The notes: generated from the sequence alone by a model not told the origin. A stretch of 6,685 bases of DNA from Candidatus Nomurabacteria bacterium (GCA_943354525.1 CALRCI010000033.1:1-6685); one strand, 5' to 3'. Positions 1-5,079 are shown, counted from the first letter of the stretch. Translations and numbers: made by a program.

Positions 1-2
1 TT

Positions 3-359
3 CTCTCCGACACTGCCAAATCTACCGTCCGCGCGTATCTGAAAAAGCGCGCCGACATGGCCGAAGCGCTCTTTATCGGCGTGTCAAAAATAAATAAAAA
101 CAAAAGCGAACGTCTCACTCCCCGCTCGATCGAACGCATCGTGAAGCACTATGCGACCAAGGCCGGCATTTCAAAAAAAGTGACACCGCACGTCATCCGC
201 CACAGCTTCGCGACCGATCTCCTATCCAACGGTGCCGATATTCGCAGCGTACAAATGATGCTCGGCCATGCGAACATCGCGACGACGCAGATTTACACGC
301 ACGTGACAGACAAGCAGCTCAGAGAAGTACATAAAAAATTTCACAGCAAAGGGAAATAA
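3..359 (+). CDS. XerC/XerD-type tyrosine recombinase, C-terminal fragment
   Basis: This is the 3' end of a site-specific tyrosine recombinase; the reading frame is open to the left edge of the window, so about 118 residues are visible and the N-terminal SAM-like domain and first catalytic Arg and Lys are missing. Visible catalytic residues, numbered from the in-frame Met at 57, are H45 and R48 (HVIRHSFAT), H71 (MLGHAN) and the nucleophile Y80 (IYTHV), with the family order intact. The tail THVTDKQLREVHKKFH resembles the end of XerD, where it contacts the partner subunit. The family breaks and rejoins DNA through a 3'-phosphotyrosine link; Xer proteins resolve chromosome dimers at dif with FtsK. 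A phage or integron integrase is possible, but the close match to the Xer C-terminus favours a housekeeping Xer. The ATG at 57 is internal, not the start. Confidence 0.88.
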   Translation, partial: LSDTAKSTVRAYLKKRADMAEALFIGVSKINKNKSERLTPRSIERIVKHYATKAGISKKVTPHVIRHSFATDLLSNGADIRSVQMMLGHANIATTQIYTHVTDKQLREVHKKFHSKGK

Positions 360-391
360 AAAACTGGCTCGGGAAAATTCTCCTTTGCCAG
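357..391 (-). terminator. Probable intrinsic terminator of the membrane-protein gene
   Basis: Read on the minus strand, CTGGC (391-387) pairs with GCCAG (368-364) and an inner GGAG/TTCC stem can form. This is followed by six T (complement of the A run at 358-363). It lies just beyond the stop codon at 411-413 and overlaps the stop of the convergent recombinase gene. On the plus strand there is no T run directly after the hairpin, so it probably works in one direction only. Confidence 0.5.
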
Positions 392-410
392 CAATGTCAT
401 AAAAACCATT

Positions 411-890
411 TTATTCTCCCATGCGGAATGCCGTGAGCTTATCGCGGAGCGCCGTGCGCTCATGTCTGCTTTTCTCCAAGTCTCCTCGCAGCGAATTCAG
501 GAAAGCGCTCAAAGCGCTGCGCAGTTCCCGACGTTCCCGCGCGGCGTTGAGAAATCCGCAGGCGAAAGCGGTGCCAAGCGTTACGGAGGTCGCACCCAAG
601 AGGAGGTACAGTACGCATATCGGAGAAAAGAGGGAAACTTCCTCCAGATAGAAATTCAGTACAAGCAGATTGATGGCGATTCCTGCGCCGTTTCCTGAGA
701 AGAGCGCCAGGTCAAAGGCAGTTTCATCATCAAGTTCTTTACTGCTGGCAATGAATCCGGCCAACAAGCCGATGAAGAAAAAGAGGGCAAACGCTCTTGG
801 TTCAAGGACCGGAACGTACGCGCTGAATCTCCATGTGGTGAACAGGCTCAATGCCGCCATGGTAACAAAAATAAATGTAATTTTTTTCAT
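411..890 (-). CDS. Hypothetical four-helix membrane protein
   Basis: No family is recognised. The 159-residue product begins with a Lys-rich start followed by a hydrophobic stretch (about residues 4-19), then three more hydrophobic segments at about 33-50, 62-80 and 88-114. It ends in a hydrophilic, highly charged tail (about 115-156, rich in Arg, Glu and Leu with heptad-like spacing) that could form an amphipathic helix or coiled coil. By the positive-inside rule the tail is probably cytoplasmic. The ATG at 890-888 is the farthest upstream in frame; no Shine-Dalgarno sequence precedes it. A weak TTGAAA with TATCTA 17 bases downstream lies immediately ahead of the start, which would give a very short leader. 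The plus-strand frames over the same bases look like shadows: they lack this hydrophobic pattern. Expression and function are unknown. Confidence 0.7.
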   Translation of the reverse strand: MKKITFIFVTMAALSLFTTWRFSAYVPVLEPRAFALFFFIGLLAGFIASSKELDDETAFDLALFSGNGAGIAINLLVLNFYLEEVSLFSPICVLYLLLGATSVTLGTAFACGFLNAARERRELRSALSAFLNSLRGDLEKSRHERTALRDKLTAFRMGE

Positions 891-988
891 TTTAGATATT
901 TTTAAAGGGTTACTTTTTCAAAACTGAGTAGTATCGCGTGTGAGCGGGGATTTCATTAATTGTCTACCTACCCGATTCGTTTGTCAAT

Positions 989-997
989 TGCTATACT
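989..997 (+). promoter_or_regulatory. Extended -10 promoter for the methyltransferase/xth pair
   Basis: TGCTATACT is an extended -10 element (TGn followed by TATACT at 992-997). There is no good -35 at 16-18 bases. Initiation about seven bases downstream would fall at 1003-1006, essentially on the ATG at 1006, giving a leaderless or nearly leaderless mRNA. Confidence 0.5.
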
Positions 998-1005
998 ATG
1001 CAGAT

Positions 1006-1650
1006 ATGGAAGAGCGTACGCACAAGAATTATTTTGATATTGCCTACAAAACTGGCACTGATGTCTGGTCGCTCCGCGATATTTCCGAGCGCGGTCGCGA
1101 ATTGCTCGCCGGCATCGCACCGGGCGCACTCGTGCTCGAGCTCGGGAGCGGTCGCGGACGATTCGCCTTCATGCTCGCCGAGAATAAGTATCGCGTCATC
1201 GGCATAGATTTCATCGAGCATATTGTCGATAAGAATAATCGTGAGATCGAGACCCGCGGGCTCACTGGCAAGATCAGATTCATCACCGCCGACGTACTCG
1301 ACATTCCGCTCACTGACGAGAGTTTCAATGCCGTAGCTGATATCGGCACGCTCGAACATCTCCCCCGCACTGACTGGCCGCGCTACGTGAGCGAGGCGTT
1401 TCGCGTGCTCAAGACCGGCGGCTACTATTATCTCATCACCCTCTCTCGCGAGACGCCGCAATTCCAGAAATGGAATCCGAAGACGAGCGAAACTGGCGAT
1501 TACGTCGTCGATGGACTGCACTATCATTTCTTTACCCTCGACGAGATCCGCCAGACGTTCGGTGCGAGCTTTAATCTCGTCTCGACACGCGTCGAGCACC
1601 ACGCGCCGTCGGGATTATATTTCCTGATCGTGCTTCTGCAAAAACTCTAG
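1006..1650 (+). CDS. Class I SAM-dependent methyltransferase
   Basis: A 214-residue Rossmann-fold methyltransferase of the Methyltransf_11/25 type. Motif I is LELGSGRGRF (residues 44-53), which binds SAM. D68 in VIGID is the acidic residue expected to hold the ribose hydroxyls. ADVLD (96-100) is the adenine-side motif. FNAVADIGTLEHLPR (107-121) is the post-motif strand with the EHL signature, and the FRVLKTGGYYYLI stretch near 132-144 is the typical VLKPGG segment. The substrate cannot be told from sequence. The start is placed at the ATG at 1006 rather than 940: the upstream extension of 22 residues is Cys-rich and unlike the family, and a -10 element lies inside it. The stop is one base before the start of exonuclease III, so the two are almost certainly co-transcribed. 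GC content is higher than in the genes further right. Confidence 0.87.
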   Translation: MEERTHKNYFDIAYKTGTDVWSLRDISERGRELLAGIAPGALVLELGSGRGRFAFMLAENKYRVIGIDFIEHIVDKNNREIETRGLTGKIRFITADVLDIPLTDESFNAVADIGTLEHLPRTDWPRYVSEAFRVLKTGGYYYLITLSRETPQFQKWNPKTSETGDYVVDGLHYHFFTLDEIRQTFGASFNLVSTRVEHHAPSGLYFLIVLLQKL

Positions 1651-1651
1651 T

Positions 1652-2434
1652 ATGAAAATTATTTCTTGGAATACAAACGGCTTGCGAGCCACGGCGACTC
1701 AAGGATTCTGGGATCCATTATTTGTGAAATACAAACCAGATATCGTTTGTTTGCAAGAGACGAAAGCTGAGCCAGAGCAACTGTCGGAAGAAGTCCGCAA
1801 TCGCAAGGGCTATTACTCCTATTTTGCTTGGTCAAAAACTAAGAAAGGCTATTCCGGCGTTGCGATCTATTCGAAAGTTCCAGCCGAGAAAGTCACTGAA
1901 CTTGGCATCAAAAAATTCGATGACCAAGGTCGCACGCTCGTCGCCTACTTCAATTCGCCAGCTGGCGAATTCGTGCTCATCAACTGCTACTTCCCCAATG
2001 GTGGCGGTGGTCCCGAGAAACTCGAATACAAATTGGAATTTTATGATGCCTTTCTGTCATTCGTAAATGATCTTCGCAAGCAGAAGAAGAAAGTTATTTT
2101 CTGCGGTGATGTGAATGTCGCGCACACTGAGATCGATCTCGCCCGTCCAAAAGAAAATGTTGACCACGTCGGCTTCCTCCCCGTCGAGCGTGCGTGGATG
2201 GATGAAGTCATCGATGCCGGCTGGATAGATGTCTATCGTCATTTCTATCCGAAAAAAGTTGATGCGTATACGTACTGGGATACGTATACGCGTGCGCGCG
2301 AGCGCAATGTCGGCTGGCGCATCGACTATTTCTTCGCCTCGCCTGATCTCATGAATAGAATTTCCAAGACGCAGATTCTCGCCGATTACTACGGATCGGA
2401 CCATTGCCCGATCATGCTTGAATTCAAGGATTAG
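1652..2434 (+). CDS. xth: Exodeoxyribonuclease III / AP endonuclease
   Basis: A full-length (260 residues) member of the ExoIII/ExoA branch of the exonuclease-endonuclease-phosphatase family. It cuts DNA 5' to abasic sites and removes 3'-blocking groups in base excision repair. All the catalytic positions of the E. coli enzyme can be placed: N7 in SWNTNG, E36 in LQETKAE (metal binding), Y113 in NCYFPNGG, D153 and N155 in GDVNVAH, D225 in GWRIDYFF, and the D250-H251 pair in SDHCPIMLEF. The ATG at 1652 is one base after the methyltransferase stop and has no ribosome binding site, so translation may be coupled to the upstream gene. It runs toward the convergent cca gene, with a shared terminator between them. 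The gene carries an 11-bp perfect inverted repeat at 2264-2291. Confidence 0.96.
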   Translation: MKIISWNTNGLRATATQGFWDPLFVKYKPDIVCLQETKAEPEQLSEEVRNRKGYYSYFAWSKTKKGYSGVAIYSKVPAEKVTELGIKKFDDQGRTLVAYFNSPAGEFVLINCYFPNGGGGPEKLEYKLEFYDAFLSFVNDLRKQKKKVIFCGDVNVAHTEIDLARPKENVDHVGFLPVERAWMDEVIDAGWIDVYRHFYPKKVDAYTYWDTYTRARERNVGWRIDYFFASPDLMNRISKTQILADYYGSDHCPIMLEFKD

Positions 2435-2453
2435 TTTTCTTGGACAATAAATA

Positions 2454-2492
2454 AAATAAAAAATCCAACTCGATGAGTTGGATTTTTTATTT
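2454..2492. terminator. Bidirectional terminator between xth and cca
   Basis: An 18-bp perfect stem (2454-2471 with 2475-2492, loop GAT) has a GC-containing core TCCAACTC/GAGTTGGA flanked by A6 on the left and T6 on the right. It can therefore end transcripts from either side. The cca stop codon (2487-2489 on the minus strand) lies inside the right arm. Confidence 0.9.
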
Positions 2493-3998
2493 CACCCCGT
2501 GCTTCTTGCGAAGCTCGGTGATTTCTTCTTCTTCGATTTGTTCTTTAACCTCTTTGCCTTTTTCGCCGAGGAGTTTCAAGTCAGCATCGGAGAGTTCATT
2601 CAGTTCTCGTACTCGCGAATCCAAATATTCGCGAGTATTTTTTTCAGGTTCTTCGAGAATTTCTTCGAGCAGTGCATGGAGAATCCAGCCGATGCGCGGA
2701 GATGGTTTCATGCCCAGTTCACCGATCAGAATAGTGCCATCGATCTTCAGCATGCCGACCGATGTCGGCTGGCGGAGCGCTTCTTCGATCATGGCGTGAT
2801 ATTTGCGGAGACGATACGGCGCTTCTTTTTTCTTCATGCCGGCACGATCACAATCGCGGATCTGCATGAGTTCCCAGATGTGTTCCCTGCCGACGTTCGT
2901 GATGATGCGTCGAACCGCCGAGAGCGTGATGACTTCGGTGTCGGAGAAAAACATATGATAGCGCACGAGTTTCGTGACGAGCTCGACGGTTTTCTTCGGA
3001 TACTTGAGACGAGTGAGAATTTTCTCAACCATACGTGCACCCACGACTTCGTGACCATAGAACGTATACTTCCCTGCTCCGCCAGCCTTCGAGCCGTCCC
3101 AGCGACGAGTGCGTGGCTTGCCAATATCGTGCATGAGCGCGGCGAGACGGATTTCGAGCGGCCAGTCTTTGTCTGCCGCACATTTCACAGCGTAGAGTAG
3201 GTGTTCGAAGACATCGTAGAGGTGCTCACCTTTCTGCTCACAACCGATTCCCTCTTCAAGTTCGGGACAGAGATGTTTGAGTAAGCCAAGCTTCGATAGG
3301 AGTCCGACTCCTAAGAATGGATCGGGCGACATGAGAATTTTTGAGAACTCATCGCGGATACGCTCTTCGGAAATATCTTTGAGGAGTTCGGCGTGTTCAG
3401 TAATAGCCTCCATTGTTTCATATGAAACAGCGAAGTTGAGTTCGGCAGAGAAACGCACAGCTCGGAGCATACGTAGCGCGTCCTCAGAGAAGCGTAGAGA
3501 GGCGTCACCCACGCACCTGATGACTTTGTCCTTTATGTCTGTTTGTCCGTTATAAAGGTCAATTAAGTGTCCTTTAGACGAATTATAAGCCATGGCATTG
3601 ATCGTAAAGTCACGGCGTTGCAAATCATCTTCTATCTTGTCGCTAAACTGAACTTCGTCTGGGTGACGCTTGTCAGTGTACTTCCCTTCTATACGGTAAG
3701 GTGTGACTTCAACTGTTTCATATGAAACTTCCTCTGAAGACGTTTCACGTGCAACCATTACTGCCACTGTACCAAAGGTATTCTCGTATACAGTCTTTTT
3801 AAATAGACTAATTACCTGCTCAGGTTTGGCATTTGTTGTTACATCCCAATCTTTTGGAATTCGGCCGATTATCAGATCACGGACACAGCCACCCACAACA
3901 AAAGCCTCAAATCCAGCTTTCTCTAGGGTTTGTGTTACATGTGAAACCTCCTTAGGTATCAGGGCGTTATTAATAGATTTTAGTTTGTCTTGTTTCAT
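2487..3998 (-). CDS. cca: CCA-adding enzyme / tRNA nucleotidyltransferase with HD domain
   Basis: A 503-residue class II nucleotidyltransferase that adds or repairs the 3' CCA of tRNAs. The head has GG at 36-37 and CVRD (38-41), followed by the metal-binding D50-x-D52 in PKDWDV. The RRDFTINAMAYN motif (128-139) selects ribose, and LIDLYNGQTDI (145-155) and LRFSEDALRMLRAVRF (168-183) are the conserved neck motifs. An HD phosphohydrolase domain follows: H290-D291 in LMHDIGKP, with H316 in FYGHE. The C-terminal part (about 445-500) is charged and helical. The frame is open upstream to 4061, but that part crosses the tRNA-Arg gene, so the start is taken as the ATG at 3998-3996. That ATG lies inside a parS-like palindrome, and no Shine-Dalgarno sequence is visible. 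tRNA-Arg ends 14 bases upstream, so tRNA and enzyme probably share a transcript. A poly(A) polymerase role is possible, but the CCA-less tRNAs nearby favour CCA addition. Confidence 0.94.
   Translation of the reverse strand: MKQDKLKSINNALIPKEVSHVTQTLEKAGFEAFVVGGCVRDLIIGRIPKDWDVTTNAKPEQVISLFKKTVYENTFGTVAVMVARETSSEEVSYETVEVTPYRIEGKYTDKRHPDEVQFSDKIEDDLQRRDFTINAMAYNSSKGHLIDLYNGQTDIKDKVIRCVGDASLRFSEDALRMLRAVRFSAELNFAVSYETMEAITEHAELLKDISEERIRDEFSKILMSPDPFLGVGLLSKLGLLKHLCPELEEGIGCEQKGEHLYDVFEHLLYAVKCAADKDWPLEIRLAALMHDIGKPRTRRWDGSKAGGAGKYTFYGHEVVGARMVEKILTRLKYPKKTVELVTKLVRYHMFFSDTEVITLSAVRRIITNVGREHIWELMQIRDCDRAGMKKKEAPYRLRKYHAMIEEALRQPTSVGMLKIDGTILIGELGMKPSPRIGWILHALLEEILEEPEKNTREYLDSRVRELNELSDADLKLLGEKGKEVKEQIEEEEITELRKKHGVK
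2610..2644 (+). terminator. Terminator-like hairpin antisense inside cca
   Basis: On the plus strand an 11-bp perfect stem (2610-2620 with 2627-2637, core ACTCGCGAAT, loop CCAAAT) is followed at once by seven T (2638-2644). It has the form of an intrinsic terminator for plus-strand transcripts that read through the xth terminator, and it lies inside the cca 3' coding region. Confidence 0.5.
3414..3429. other. parS-like palindrome 1 (inside cca)
   Basis: TGTTTCATATGAAACA is a perfect 16-base palindrome. It differs from the ParB centromere consensus TGTTTCACGTGAAACA only in the central dinucleotide (TA instead of CG). On the cca strand it encodes V-S-Y-E-T (residues 191-195). Confidence 0.6.
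3714..3729. other. parS-like palindrome 2 (inside cca)
   Basis: TGTTTCATATGAAACT has a perfect 14-base palindromic core (3715-3728) identical to site 1 and lies exactly 300 bases from it. On the cca strand it again encodes V-S-Y-E-T (residues 91-95). Confidence 0.6.
3742..3755. other. Degenerate parS-like site 3 (inside cca)
   Basis: GTTTCACGTGCAAC matches the parS core with its canonical central CACGTG, with one mismatch in the right half-site. It lies 28 bases from site 2 and encodes V-A-R-E-T on the cca strand. Confidence 0.5.
3934..3947. other. Degenerate parS-like site 4 (inside cca)
   Basis: GTTACATGTGAAAC fits GTTTCA-NN-TGAAAC with one mismatch in the left half-site. On the cca strand it encodes V-S-H-V-T, close to the N-terminus. 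Confidence 0.4.
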
Positions 3999-4006
3999 AT
4001 GAAACT
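3991..4006. other. parS-like palindrome 5 over the cca start codon
   Basis: TGTTTCATATGAAACT has the same perfect 14-base core (3992-4005) as sites 1 and 2. The cca start codon is the ATG of its central CATATG, so the word is read in a different frame here than inside the gene. Protein bound at this site would cover the translation start region of the DNA between tRNA-Arg and cca. Confidence 0.6.
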
Positions 4007-4012
4007 TTTGTG

Positions 4013-4084
4013 TGCGCCCGGCAGGAATTGAACCCACATCACTTGTTCCGAAGACAAGCACTCTATCCGTTGAGCTACGGGCGC
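4013..4084 (-). tRNA. tRNA-Arg (anticodon UCG)
   Basis: A complete cloverleaf can be drawn. The acceptor GCGCCCG pairs perfectly with CGGGCGC, the D stem is GCTC/GAGT, the anticodon stem CTTGT/ACAAG encloses loop CTTCGGA (anticodon TCG), and the T stem GTGGG/CCTGC, with two wobble pairs, encloses TTCAATT. The variable loop is four bases and the discriminator is A. The 3' CCA is not encoded (the next bases on this strand are CA), so it must be added by a nucleotidyltransferase such as the one encoded 14 bases downstream. It reads CGA, and CGG by wobble. Confidence 0.95.
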
Positions 4085-4112
4085 GTTTTATGTGTAATTA
4101 AAATGCCCTTTG

Positions 4113-4141
4113 ATTATATAGTACTTTCAGAATAAAGTAAA
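4113..4141 (-). promoter_or_regulatory. Promoter of tRNA-Arg and cca
   Basis: On the minus strand a perfect -10 TATAAT (4118-4113) sits 17 bases from a TTTACT -35 (4141-4136). The start point would be near 4106, about 22 bases ahead of the tRNA. The -35 overlaps the palindrome GTAAATTTAC at 4137-4146. Confidence 0.6.
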
Positions 4142-4174
4142 TTTACCCTTATTTATCAATATATTTCAGGTAAA

Positions 4175-4203
4175 TTGCATTTACTAAAGAAAAGCCATAT
4201 AAT
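4175..4203 (+). promoter_or_regulatory. Promoter of tRNA-Gly(GCC)
   Basis: TTGCAT (4175-4180) and a perfect TATAAT (4198-4203) are separated by 17 bases, placing the start near 4210 and the tRNA 25 bases later. The -35 lies inside the inverted repeat GTAAAT-TGC-ATTTAC (4170-4184). The promoter is divergent from the tRNA-Arg/cca promoter. Confidence 0.7.
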
Positions 4204-4234
4204 ACGAGTACTTTTAATTTAATAAGTTAATTTT

Positions 4235-4305
4235 GCGGGTATGGTTTAGTGGTAGAACACGTCCTTGCCAAGGATGAGACGGGAGTTCGATTCTCCCTAC
4301 CCGCA
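4235..4305 (+). tRNA. tRNA-Gly (anticodon GCC)
   Basis: The acceptor GCGGGTA/TACCCGC pairs perfectly. The D stem is GTTT/GAAC, the anticodon stem CGTCC/GGATG holds loop TTGCCAA (anticodon GCC, decoding GGC and GGU), and the T stem GGGAG/CTCCC encloses TTCGATT. The variable loop is AGAC and the discriminator is A. CCA is not encoded (CAC follows). The 71-base length is normal for tRNA-Gly. Confidence 0.96.
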
Positions 4306-4316
4306 CACTATAACGG

Positions 4317-4395
4317 TATTGTCATACCGGACTCGATCCGGTGTCCAGGTCCGAATTCTAACCTAGATTCCGGTTCGTAGACCGGAATGACAATA
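4317..4395. repeat. Palindromic intergenic repeat (REP/MITE-like)
   Basis: The ends TATTGTCATACCGG (4317-4330) and CCGGAATGACAATA (4382-4395) are inverted with one mismatch, and the interior has further CCGG-containing arms (near 4336-4341 and 4368-4373). The wording GTCATNCCGG...CCGGAATGAC resembles palindromic repeats dispersed between genes in many bacteria. It follows a tRNA gene directly. No transposase is linked, and copy number cannot be judged from this window. Confidence 0.65.
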
Positions 4396-4416
4396 CACCC
4401 CTCCGGCTTTCAGCCA

Positions 4417-4437
4417 CCTCCCCTTCGCAGGGGGAGG
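4417..4437. repeat. GC-rich hairpin repeat next to the palindromic element
   Basis: CCTCCCC (4417-4423) pairs with GGGGAGG (4431-4437) around TTCGCAG-type loop bases. The preceding CCTCCGGCTTTCAGCCA and this hairpin resemble a second common dispersed repeat that is often mis-annotated as a short protein. There is no T run, so it is not a standard terminator. Confidence 0.5.
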
Positions 4438-4574
4438 AAGAATACACACAATTCCCTGTCCTTTTGGGGATAACTATGTGTACATTGTTTATAAAAGACA
4501 GTATTCTGTATACTGGCTTTGACCAAGTATTTCTGACCCGTAAACAATTATATGTTGTTATATAAGGGTATATA

Positions 4575-4603
4575 TTGAAAGACAGCATTAAATAACACAT
4601 AAT
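4575..4603 (+). promoter_or_regulatory. Candidate yraN promoter
   Basis: TTGAAA (4575-4580) and CATAAT (4598-4603) are 17 bases apart, which would start transcription near 4610. The leader of about 64 bases would contain both upstream parS-like sites, so a bound protein could affect this gene. Confidence 0.35.
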
Positions 4604-4623
4604 TTGTCTTATAAATAGCAATA

Positions 4624-4639
4624 CATTTCACGTGAAACA
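4624..4639. other. parS-like site 6 (canonical CACGTG centre)
   Basis: CATTTCACGTGAAACA matches 14 of 16 positions of the ParB consensus TGTTTCACGTGAAACA, including the whole TTTCACGTGAAACA portion. It is intergenic, upstream of yraN. Confidence 0.65.
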
Positions 4640-4649
4640 CTTTATGTGG

Positions 4650-4665
4650 AGTTTCACCTGAAACA
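4650..4665. other. parS-like site 7
   Basis: AGTTTCACCTGAAACA differs from the consensus at the first base and one central base. It ends eight bases before the yraN start codon and lies 26 bases from site 6. Confidence 0.6.
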
Positions 4666-4673
4666 TCAGATTT

Positions 4674-5057
4674 ATGCCAAAAATATTCACATCAGAATCT
4701 CAGAAAACAGGGGAGTTGGGAGAAAATATCGCCTGTAAATACTTGGAAAATAAAGGTTTCAAGATTATTGAGCGTAATTTCACTCGTAAATGGGGAGAAA
4801 TTGATATTGTCGCCCAAAAGAAAAAATTACATCTGATAGAAGTGAAATCTGTTTCAAACCCGGAAGGTTTGGGCTATCGACCGGAAGAAAATCTCACTTA
4901 TTCCAAGCAACTTAAACTCAAAAGGACACTTCAGACATATCTCAATGCTCGAAGTGTTTCACCTGAAACAGTCTGGCAGTTCGATCTCATGCTTATCTAT
5001 ATCAACAAAGAAGCCAAGCGAGCGAAAGTAAAAGTTTTGGCAAATATCATATTATAA
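4674..5057 (+). CDS. yraN: YraN/UPF0102 family endonuclease-like protein
   Basis: A 127-residue protein of the usual length for the UPF0102/YraN family, which has a restriction-endonuclease-like fold. The signature features are present: TGELGENIACKYLENKGF (12-29), the core WGEIDIVA (40-47) with candidate metal ligands E42 and D44, and the LHLIEVKSV strand (52-60) with E56-x-K58, giving the ExK end of the PD-(D/E)xK pattern. The later QFDLMLIYI segment (102-110) is the conserved last strand. The family is thought to act in DNA processing or recombination, but its substrate is not well settled. The ATG at 4674 fits the family start; GGAG at 4647-4650 is too far upstream to be a ribosome binding site. 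A parS-like palindrome lies inside the gene, encoding V-S-P-E-T (95-99). The gene is AT-richer than those at the left of the window. Confidence 0.9.
   Translation: MPKIFTSESQKTGELGENIACKYLENKGFKIIERNFTRKWGEIDIVAQKKKLHLIEVKSVSNPEGLGYRPEENLTYSKQLKLKRTLQTYLNARSVSPETVWQFDLMLIYINKEAKRAKVKVLANIIL
4955..4970. other. parS-like site 8 (inside yraN)
   Basis: TGTTTCACCTGAAACA differs from the ParB consensus by one central base. It encodes V-S-P-E-T in yraN, using the same codon phase as the sites inside cca. Confidence 0.65.
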
Positions 5058-5079
5058 ATTAAAAATTGTGAAGCCAGGC

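Larger units (their letters stand above)
4306..4673. other. Gene-free stretch between tRNA-Gly and yraN
   Basis: This 368-base stretch has no credible gene. The minus-strand frame over 4358-4621 translates a repeat (its SSPCEGEVAESRRG segment comes from the GC-rich hairpin) and is not a protein gene. In order, the stretch holds a palindromic repeat (4317-4395), a GC-rich hairpin (4417-4437), about 180 bases of AT-rich DNA without clear DnaA-box clusters, a candidate promoter (4575-4603) and two parS-like sites. Confidence 0.7.

Noticed and set aside
940..1005. Upstream start for the methyltransferase
   Set aside because: The 22-residue extension is unlike the family and contains the -10 element; the ATG at 1006 is better.
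991..1602. Long minus-strand frame of 203 codons opposite the methyltransferase
   Set aside because: A shadow of a GC-rich gene with clear SAM-binding motifs on the plus strand; no motifs of its own.
2478..3200. Plus-strand 240-codon frame opposite cca
   Set aside because: Phe- and Arg-rich shadow; the minus strand encodes the full set of nucleotidyltransferase motifs.
4465..4473. TGGGGATAA as a DnaA box, hinting at an origin in the AT-rich stretch
   Set aside because: It is a single box with one mismatch, with no cluster, no dnaA gene and no clear DnaA-trio. An origin here is not supported by sequence alone.
4358..4621. Minus-strand 87-codon open frame
   Set aside because: Its C-terminal part is the translation of the GC-rich hairpin and palindromic repeat, and the rest is low-complexity AT-rich DNA. 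No start signal or family resemblance.
4849..4860. TGTTTCAAACC as a ninth site
   Set aside because: The second half-site is missing and the spacing is wrong.
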